The notes under the pieces are model-generated. The model was not told where the DNA came from. It saw only the letters and a list, made by a program, of their open reading frames with translations, and ran no database searches. A stretch of 5,856 nucleotides of DNA, taken from an uncultured Arcobacter sp. (GTDB lineage Bacteria > Campylobacterota > Campylobacteria > Campylobacterales > Arcobacteraceae). Location: NCBI GenBank assembly GCA_913062735.1, contig CAJXWI010000183.1:1-5856 (forward strand). Direction: 5' to 3'. A program made the position numbers and the translations under genes. Below are positions 1-3,960 of this stretch, piece by piece; within the stretch, counting starts at the first letter, position 1, and each line of letters starts with the position of its first letter.

Positions 1-125
1 TGAGGAATTGCAATCCAATACTTGTTAGGTGAATATGAAATCACACCAAAATCTGTAAATTTAAGTTCGTTAACATCTTCATAACTTATTAACGTATTAG
101 GTTTGTAAAGATAAAAAGAATCATT
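1..125 (-). pseudogene. Fragment of an unrecognised protein gene, truncated at its 5' end and cut by the window edge
   Basis: Read on the minus strand from about 125 down to 1, this stretch is an open frame with protein-like composition. It starts NDSFYLYKPNTLISYEDV and ends SYSPNKYWIAIP at the window edge, rich in aromatic residues and alternating as in beta-strands. The frame stays open upstream to a stop at 183-185, but there it runs antisense to the Sel1-repeat gene. It has no ATG, only a GTG at 177-179 and a TTG at 156-158, neither with a convincing ribosome binding site. I infer that the 5' end was lost where this gene meets the equally truncated Sel1 gene. I do not recognise the family. 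The alternative is a chance open frame. Confidence 0.35.
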
Positions 126-133
126 TAAAGGCG

Positions 134-622
134 TTGAAGTTACTAAAGCAACTTGCAACCAAAGGTCATGTCCCTGCACAGTTTAATCTTGGCATGATAT
201 ATGAAAATGGTGTAGTAGCTGAGAAAGATATTAACAAATCATTACTATGGTATTTAAAAGCAGCTAATAAGAATCATGCACTTGCTCAATATAATGTCGG
301 GATACTTTATCAAAAGAGTATGGATGTTCCAAAAAATAGTGAAATTGCTTTGAAGTGGATAATTCAAGCCTCAAATAATAATCTTCCCATTGCCCAATTT
401 AGATTAGGAACGATGTATCTTACTGGTGCAGGAATAATAGAGGATAAACAAAAAGCCGCAATGCTTATTAAAAAGTCTTATGACGGTGGATATTTAAAAG
501 CAAAAGAAGTTTTGGATGAATATAAGTTATGGAAAATACATAAACTAAAAAAGACTCCCACTCTTGAAGACTGGTTGATGTCAGGAGAAAATCTAGGTGA
601 TACTATTGAACCTCAATTATAA
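134..622 (+). CDS. Sel1-repeat (SLR/TPR-like) protein, probably 5'-truncated
   Basis: The product has three exact 36-residue Sel1-like repeats at residues 8-43, 44-79 and 80-115. Each carries the AQFNLGxxY type core (AQFNLGMIY, AQYNVGILY, AQFRLGTMY), and a fourth partial unit starts at 116. Sel1 repeats form alpha-alpha solenoids that act as protein-protein interaction scaffolds; the partner cannot be read here. The C-terminus after residue 130 is a lysine-rich tail followed by an acidic end. The only available start is TTG at 134, which falls inside the first helix. AAAGG lies only 2 bases upstream of it, too close to be a good ribosome site. Repeat-like sequence (KALKLLKQ) continues in frame upstream of the TTG, back to a TAG at 98-100. 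There is no signal peptide in the visible part. I infer a remnant of a longer, possibly secreted, Sel1 protein; expression as it stands is doubtful. Confidence 0.75.
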   Translation: MKLLKQLATKGHVPAQFNLGMIYENGVVAEKDINKSLLWYLKAANKNHALAQYNVGILYQKSMDVPKNSEIALKWIIQASNNNLPIAQFRLGTMYLTGAGIIEDKQKAAMLIKKSYDGGYLKAKEVLDEYKLWKIHKLKKTPTLEDWLMSGENLGDTIEPQL

Positions 623-761
623 GATTTTTATAATTTCACTTATCCCTCAATAACAACTCAAGTATAACCGACAGAAAAATGTAATCTGATTTGAGAAAAA
701 GCATTTAATCATATGTGGATAAGATATAAAACAACTTAAACATATCTGTTGTATAACGAAG

Positions 762-810
762 TGCATAGTGAATGGAAAACAATCCATATAATGCAATACT
801 TTCTTTTTTG
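762..810 (+). terminator. Hairpin with T-rich tail, possible terminator downstream of the Sel1 gene
   Basis: TGCAT (762-766) pairs with ATGCA (791-795), and inside it ATGGA (772-776) pairs with TCCAT (783-787) around a 6-base loop. A T-rich run follows at 800-809. The stem is AT-rich and has an internal loop, so as a terminator it would be weak. It lies 140 bases after the Sel1 stop. The rest of 623-915 shows no convincing gene; a 19-codon frame starting at 772 lacks a ribosome site. Confidence 0.35.
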
Positions 811-861
811 TTTATGTACTTGTCTGTATAGAGCAGAAGATATTTAACAAGCTTTTATAAT

Positions 862-888
862 TTTATAGGTATAGTTGCTAAATATAAT
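862..888 (+). promoter_or_regulatory. Likely promoter of the outer-membrane protein gene
   Basis: A perfect -10 hexamer TATAAT lies at 883-888. It would start transcription near 895 and give a short leader containing the purine-rich ribosome site AAAGGGAAGAG (904-914) before ATG 916. The -35 region is poor (TTTATA at 862-867 with a 15-base spacer). A second pair, TTGCTA (875-880) and TATTAT (898-903) with 17 bases between, looks better on paper. It would start the transcript beyond the ribosome site, so I prefer the first. Confidence 0.4.
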
Positions 889-915
889 AAGAAGATATAT
901 TATAAAGGGAAGAGA

Positions 916-1470
916 ATGAAAAAAAGCTTGTTAATAGCAACATTACTGTTAGGATTTAGTACAAGTGTTATGGCCGCTAAAGTTGGAGAAACAGTTGTAG
1001 GTCTTGAATTTGGTGCAAGTAAAATCAATGCTACAACTACAGTAAATGGGGTGACGTATGATGGTGATGGTAGTTCAACACATGAAGCGTTATCCTTGGG
1101 TAAATATTATAGTTTTGGTCGTGTTGGTGTGTATGGTCAAATTGTGAATAACAATGATATAAAATCAGCTGGACTGACTTATGATTATATGTTTTATAAT
1201 GACAGTAAGTTTGTACCATTTATTGGTGTAAGTGCTGGATATAATTGGTACACAGCTGAAGGTGCAGGGCTTGCAGTTGACACAACTAACTTTACATATG
1301 GCGTTCAGGCAGGTGTTGTATATGAGTTATCTAAAACAGTTGATTTAGAAGGTGGTGCTAGGTATATAAAAACTTCTACGGATGATTCTGGAACCGTTCC
1401 TGCAAACTACATATTAGTGCCTACGGAAAGTATTGTTCAGTACTATCTTTCTCTCGCATATAAATTTTAA
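916..1470 (+). CDS. Small outer-membrane beta-barrel protein (porin-like, OmpA/OmpX-type barrel fold)
   Basis: The 184-residue product begins with a classic Sec signal peptide: MKK, a hydrophobic core LLIATLLLGF, and a cleavage site at about residues 18-20 (VMA), leaving a mature protein starting near A21. The mature part alternates polar and hydrophobic residues in strands of about ten, with many Gly and Tyr (for example FGRVGVYGQIV, FVPFIGVSAGYNWY, FTYGVQAGVVYEL). It ends in the aromatic beta-signal YYLSLAYKF with a C-terminal Phe, the signature recognised by the BAM complex. The length fits an 8-stranded barrel of the outer-membrane beta-barrel families. What it transports or binds cannot be read. 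It has its own -10 box and a downstream hairpin, so it is probably a single-gene unit. ATG 916 has a good purine-rich ribosome site and begins the signal peptide exactly. This is the best-preserved gene of the left half. Confidence 0.9.
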   Translation: MKKSLLIATLLLGFSTSVMAAKVGETVVGLEFGASKINATTTVNGVTYDGDGSSTHEALSLGKYYSFGRVGVYGQIVNNNDIKSAGLTYDYMFYNDSKFVPFIGVSAGYNWYTAEGAGLAVDTTNFTYGVQAGVVYELSKTVDLEGGARYIKTSTDDSGTVPANYILVPTESIVQYYLSLAYKF

Positions 1471-1480
1471 TTACACTACT

Positions 1481-1506
1481 AGGTCAAGATCTCATTTACT
1501 TGACCT
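1481..1506 (+). terminator. Inverted repeat after the outer-membrane protein gene, probable terminator
   Basis: AGGTCAAG (1481-1488) and CTTGACCT (1499-1506) form a perfect 8-bp stem with a 10-base loop, starting 10 bases after the stop codon. The T-tract that follows is weak (GTGTTTGAT). It may be an inefficient intrinsic terminator or a 3'-protecting hairpin. Confidence 0.55.
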
Positions 1507-1895
1507 GTGTTTGATATAGAGTATGTTATATATTTTCCGTGAAGCATCTTAATATCTCACTCGTAATCTATTATCTAGAAAATACCCCCTCCTCCACTTA
1601 TCCTCTCCATTTAAAACATTATTAATTCCACGATGATTAACTTCTTAATTCCAAACTTGTCCAAGAGTTGAGTTGTATTACATATCGTTTTCTAGTGAAT
1701 ACACGTGTTCCTGTTAAATTAGGATTGCGATAGTATACTTGGTTTTTAAACCATACTGACCGAATTACTGTCGTCCCTTTTTCTATCCTCTAATGTATAA
1801 TACATAAACACTACATAATTAATATCTGCTAATATACTAAAATGAATAAGCGAAGCAAATAATGTGTCCTATTGAATACAAATAAGGAAATAGCT
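1507..1895. other. Stretch of about 390 bases without an intact gene
   Basis: No frame of useful length is open on either strand. The part around 1620-1705 resembles a decayed transposase on the minus strand (listed separately). An imperfect palindrome lies around GGTTTTTAAACC (1741-1752), flanked by AGTAT and ATACT. Two possible -10 boxes for the small plus-strand genes downstream are TATAAT at 1796-1801 and TATACT at 1833-1838; neither has a clear -35. Two tiny frames (MNKRSK at 1842-1862 and MCPIEYK at 1862-1885) overlap as TAATG but lack strong ribosome sites. Confidence 0.5.
1620..1705 (-). mobile_element. Possible relic of an IS3-family transposase (OrfB)
   Basis: On the minus strand from about 1705 the broken translation reads CIH, a stop, then NTTQLLDKFGIKK. 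A frame-shifted piece reading NHRG then NN follows. This resembles the IS3-family OrfB core, where an IHSDxGxQY motif is followed by a helix ending in LLxxxGI and by SMSRxGxCYDNA. What matches is the spacing and the LLDKFGIK segment; the catalytic Asp codon is not preserved. Several stops and frame changes mean it cannot be functional. Terminal inverted repeats were not found. The match is short and made from memory of the family, so a chance resemblance is possible. Confidence 0.35.
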
Positions 1896-1934
1896 ATGAA
1901 TAATAAGTATTACGAAAGAAGGTTATGCGGATGA
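1896..1934 (+). CDS. 12-codon reading frame overlapping the next start, possible leader peptide
   Basis: ATG 1896 has a good ribosome site (AAGGA at 1884-1888, 7 bases upstream) and encodes MNNKYYERRLCG. Its TGA (1932-1934) overlaps the ATG of the next gene (1931-1933) as ATGA, the arrangement typical of translational coupling. It may be a leader that opens or couples translation of the small membrane protein. Alternatively, a frame change could join it to that protein and give it a charged N-terminus. It is short enough to be chance. Confidence 0.35.
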   Translation: MNNKYYERRLCG

Positions 1935-2077
1935 TGATTATAATTATATTTCTTTCAAGTTTTGCATTGGGTTTTGGAATTTTTGTTGACAATCCAGTTA
2001 TCTATCTTAGTGGTGGAGTAATATTTTTTTCAATCATGATTTATCTTGATAAGAAAGCAAAAAATGAACGTAAATAA
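1931..2077 (+). CDS. 48-residue small membrane protein, two predicted helices
   Basis: The frame encodes a very hydrophobic N-terminal helix (residues 1-19, starting MMIIIIFLSSFALGFGIFV), a short turn DNP, a second hydrophobic helix (about 22-38, VIYLSGGVIFFSIMIY) and a basic tail (DKKAKNERK). This is a helical-hairpin membrane protein with the positively charged end expected in the cytoplasm. AAGAAGG (1916-1922) lies 8 bases before ATG 1931, which supports that start. An in-frame ATG at 1925 would add two residues but sits too close to the ribosome site. Its start overlaps the stop of the 12-codon frame. I do not recognise the family. Small hydrophobic proteins of this shape include type I toxins, phage holins and regulators of membrane complexes, and nothing here singles out one. 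It has no same-strand gene neighbour. Confidence 0.6.
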   Translation: MMIIIIFLSSFALGFGIFVDNPVIYLSGGVIFFSIMIYLDKKAKNERK

Positions 2078-2088
2078 AGACATACTGC

Positions 2089-2108
2089 ACTGATTTCTTA
2101 TTATCAGT
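2089..2108 (+). terminator. Short inverted repeat after the 48-residue gene
   Basis: ACTGAT (2089-2094) and ATCAGT (2103-2108) form a 6-bp perfect stem with an 8-base loop, 12 bases after the stop codon. The tail is AT-rich but not a run of T. It could be a weak terminator of the small membrane protein transcript. Confidence 0.3.
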
Positions 2109-2116
2109 ATATTATT

Positions 2117-2175
2117 CAAATTTAAAATTAAGTTCTGATGTGATGATACATCAAAGGATAGAGGTTTTAAATTTG
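2117..2175. repeat. Nested palindrome of 59 bases (11-bp outer and 6-bp inner arms)
   Basis: CAAATTTAAAA (2117-2127) and TTTTAAATTTG (2165-2175) are perfect 11-bp inverted arms. Between them TGATGT (2136-2141) and ACATCA (2148-2153) form a second perfect hairpin with loop GATGAT. The element sits between the convergent 48-residue (plus) and 55-residue (minus) genes. It could be a structured RNA 3' end shared by both strands, a miniature mobile element, or a protein-binding site. The ends do not match the core bases of integron attC sites. Confidence 0.5.
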
Positions 2176-2215
2176 CTCTTTCAAAAAACTCAACTATATT
2201 CGATAAAGTGGTATT

Positions 2216-2237
2216 AAAAAATCCGTGTTATCACACA
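2216..2237 (-). terminator. Candidate intrinsic terminator for the minus-strand genes
   Basis: On the minus strand the stem TGTGT/ACACG with loop GATA (2224-2237) is followed, after GA, by six T (2216-2221 as A on the plus strand). It lies about 55 bases past the stop of the 55-residue gene. The stem is only 4 Watson-Crick pairs plus one G-T pair, so it is weak. Confidence 0.35.
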
Positions 2238-2291
2238 CTCTATTCTTTTCATTTTTTATTTAGTCATAACAAAAGAATTTATAACTTTAAT

Positions 2292-2459
2292 CTACACGGT
2301 TTTATCTTTTTGAATCTTCTTCGTATTATCTTGAAGTCTCTTATGCACAGTAAGATTAATTTGCTTTATAATTGATTCTTTATCACTACCTGTACACAAA
2401 GATAGGTCTGCACCTAGAAGTTCTGCTTTGTTAATTAACTCTACTAAATCTTCATTCAT
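2292..2459 (-). CDS. 55-residue hypothetical protein with basic C-terminal tail
   Basis: ATG at 2457-2459 (minus) opens a 55-codon frame ending in TAG at 2292-2294. A good ribosome site AAGGGA lies about 5 bases upstream, so the start is well supported. The protein starts MNEDLVELINKAELLGADLS and continues through a polar loop with one Cys (LCTGSDKES) into a long basic, probably helical part (about residues 30-55) with eight lysines and one arginine. It is soluble, with an acidic helix then a basic helix, and has no membrane segment. I do not recognise it; size and charge fit a small regulator or nucleic-acid-binding accessory protein, but that is inference. It follows the four-helix membrane protein gene by 102 bases on the same strand, and no terminator is visible between them, so read-through from the DUF2971 unit is possible. 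Confidence 0.55.
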   Translation of the reverse strand: MNEDLVELINKAELLGADLSLCTGSDKESIIKQINLTVHKRLQDNTKKIQKDKTV

Positions 2460-2490
2460 AGCATTCCCTTATAAAAGATAGAGTTATTCT

Positions 2491-2518
2491 AGGTTAACAA
2501 AAATTAAATTGAGGTTAA
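2491..2518. repeat. Direct repeat AGGTTAA x2, spaced 21 bases
   Basis: AGGTTAA occurs at 2491-2497 and again at 2512-2518. The 21-base period equals two turns of the helix, placing both copies on one face of the DNA. They lie upstream of the 55-residue gene and could be an operator or activator site for it. In such AT-rich DNA chance is not excluded. Confidence 0.3.
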
Positions 2519-2561
2519 TAAAGGTAGAAAATTGAAGTTGTACAAAAGTTAAAAGTATATT

Positions 2562-3005
2562 TTATAAGAATTCATACTTATTTTTTTTACCATAGAGGAT
2601 ATCACATACTTTGCGTTCATAATCTTTAACTTTGTAATTTGCTATTGATAAAAGCATTGATATTCCAATGTAGATCACTGAATAAAAAAACATACCATAT
2701 TCCATTGAAAACAACGAAAAGTAAGTGCCTGTAATGCAAATTACAGTTACGGTTACGTACACAACCATAAAGTTAATCATATAGAATTTGGGATATGATT
2801 TAAGCAATGCTAAAAACAAAGCAGTATAAACAGTAAAGGCGTTAAGTTGCATTTTGTAATAAACATCGAGTTTGGAAGATTCATTAACAACATAACTATC
2901 TTTAGCAACAAGTGCGGTGAGAATTATAGTAATAATTACAAGAATTAAGAAATATGTTTTATTTCTCATTTCAATATATTCTAGTGCCTTTCCATCTATA
3001 TCCAT
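2562..3005 (-). CDS. Four-helix integral membrane protein, unknown function
   Basis: The protein (147 residues from the start chosen here) has an N-terminal cytoplasmic segment MDIDGKALEYIEMRNKTY. Four hydrophobic segments follow at about residues 17-34, 56-70, 75-92 and 105-122, then a charged tail (KVKDYERKVCDILYGKKNKYEFL region). The open frame extends to a TTG at 3089, overlapping the DUF2971 gene by 38 bases. I chose ATG 3005 because AAAAGG (3015-3020) lies 9 bases upstream, whereas TTG 3089 and ATG 3032 lack a ribosome site. From 3005 it starts 46 bases after the DUF2971 stop on the same strand, so the two are probably co-transcribed. I do not recognise the family. Small multi-helix membrane proteins are common partners of soluble effectors in defence and toxin-immunity pairs; that is analogy only. 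Confidence 0.7.
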   Translation of the reverse strand: MDIDGKALEYIEMRNKTYFLILVIITIILTALVAKDSYVVNESSKLDVYYKMQLNAFTVYTALFLALLKSYPKFYMINFMVVYVTVTVICITGTYFSLFSMEYGMFFYSVIYIGISMLLSIANYKVKDYERKVCDILYGKKNKYEFL

Positions 3006-3051
3006 TAATACAAACCTTTTTAAGTATCGCATTATATCAAAATTTTTTGTC

Positions 3052-3870
3052 TTAGTGAAATAACTTATTCCTACTATATTGGGACTCAAAGGTAGTCACT
3101 ATACTCCTTTTGTACTTAATTTTGATATCTAATTCAAACTTACCAGGAACCATTACAGCTTTTTTATACTTCACATGAGTAAAACCATTTTCTTCGCATA
3201 GCTGTTTCATCTTTTCAATATCGCTTTTTTCTGCATCAGCTCCAAAGATTATGCCTACTAGCTCATCCTTATAAAACTCTTTTTCCCCAATAAAGTTTAA
3301 ATCAATTTTTCTATATTCTTCTTCATATTTCCAATCATTATATTTAATAAGAAGCAAGTCACTTAATTCCTTTATTCTATCTTCTTCATTACTGGTATAT
3401 GAAAGAAGATTATATTCATTTTTATATTCAACCTTAATAGGTGGATATAAACAAGATGCTTTATATATTGGTTCAAATTGAAATACTAATCCTTTATGAT
3501 TATTTGAATAATGTGACCACATCAATATACTCTCAGGGTTAGCAGATAATGATAAAACACCAATCTCAGAAATCATGCTATCAATTGTGTTTTGTTGTTC
3601 CGTCATAAATAATTCAACATCTTCATATCTTTTACAAATGTCATTAAAGTATTCATTGGAAGCATTGAACTTATCGGTAATTCTTCTGCAAAAACTTACT
3701 ATTTCTTGCTTAGAATAAGATTCCAGAAACGATAACCTAGAATCAAAAGGGTCATTAAAACTACTTATCTTAGATAAATAAAGTGAAGAATTTTTGATAA
3801 TATTTTCTGTTTTTTTAATAGCCGCATCGTTTTTGTCAAAGCACCTATATTTGTATAAAAATTCTGCCAT
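3052..3870 (-). CDS. DUF2971 family protein
   Basis: The 272-residue protein carries the hallmarks I associate with DUF2971. They are an N-terminal LYKYR, then LYLSKISSFNDPFD (residues 30-43), then the central block GVLSLSANPESILMWSHYSN (104-123) continuing NHKGLVFQF. Further on come a W-Y-E-E-R segment, DWKYEEEYRKI (179-189), and a late strand LVGIIFGADA (204-213). Members are cytoplasmic and found sporadically in accessory regions; their biochemical role is not established to my knowledge. Length is typical. ATG 3870 has a strong ribosome site, AAGGAG (3877-3882), 6 bases upstream. The last 15 or so residues after GKFELDIKIK look like an added tail and contain an internal ribosome-site-like AAAAGGAG before a GTG at 3099. 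It is the first gene of a minus-strand unit and divergent from the kinase pseudogene. Family assignment is firm, function open. Confidence 0.85.
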   Translation of the reverse strand: MAEFLYKYRCFDKNDAAIKKTENIIKNSSLYLSKISSFNDPFDSRLSFLESYSKQEIVSFCRRITDKFNASNEYFNDICKRYEDVELFMTEQQNTIDSMISEIGVLSLSANPESILMWSHYSNNHKGLVFQFEPIYKASCLYPPIKVEYKNEYNLLSYTSNEEDRIKELSDLLLIKYNDWKYEEEYRKIDLNFIGEKEFYKDELVGIIFGADAEKSDIEKMKQLCEENGFTHVKYKKAVMVPGKFELDIKIKYKRSIVTTFESQYSRNKLFH

Positions 3871-3890
3871 CTAATACTCCTTGAAACATT

Positions 3891-3907
3891 TTGTCTAGTT
3901 TTGACAA
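3891..3907. promoter_or_regulatory. Inverted repeat upstream of the DUF2971 gene, possible operator
   Basis: TTGTC (3891-3895) and GACAA (3903-3907) are perfect inverted arms around a 7-base centre, 21 bases upstream of the DUF2971 start codon. The spacing of arms fits a dimeric repressor site. On the minus strand the right arm also forms TTGTCA, a near-consensus -35, but no good -10 lies at the right distance. Confidence 0.3.
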
Positions 3908-3960
3908 GTGTAATATTAGACTGACTGACATCGTAGTAGTACATATTGACTTTTCCATAG

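Noticed and set aside
772..831. 19-codon frame MENNPYNAILSFLFMYLSV
   Set aside because: It has no ribosome binding site and overlaps a hairpin; most likely chance.
875..903. TTGCTA-17-TATTAT as the main promoter of the outer-membrane protein gene
   Set aside because: Transcription would start around 910, inside or after the ribosome site, leaving almost no leader.
1037..1219. 60-codon minus-strand frame, His- and Tyr-rich
   Set aside because: It is antisense to the well-supported outer-membrane protein gene and has a biased composition typical of a shadow frame.
2117..2175. Integron attC site
   Set aside because: Size and foldback would fit, but the ends lack the RYYYAAC and GTTRRRY core bases.
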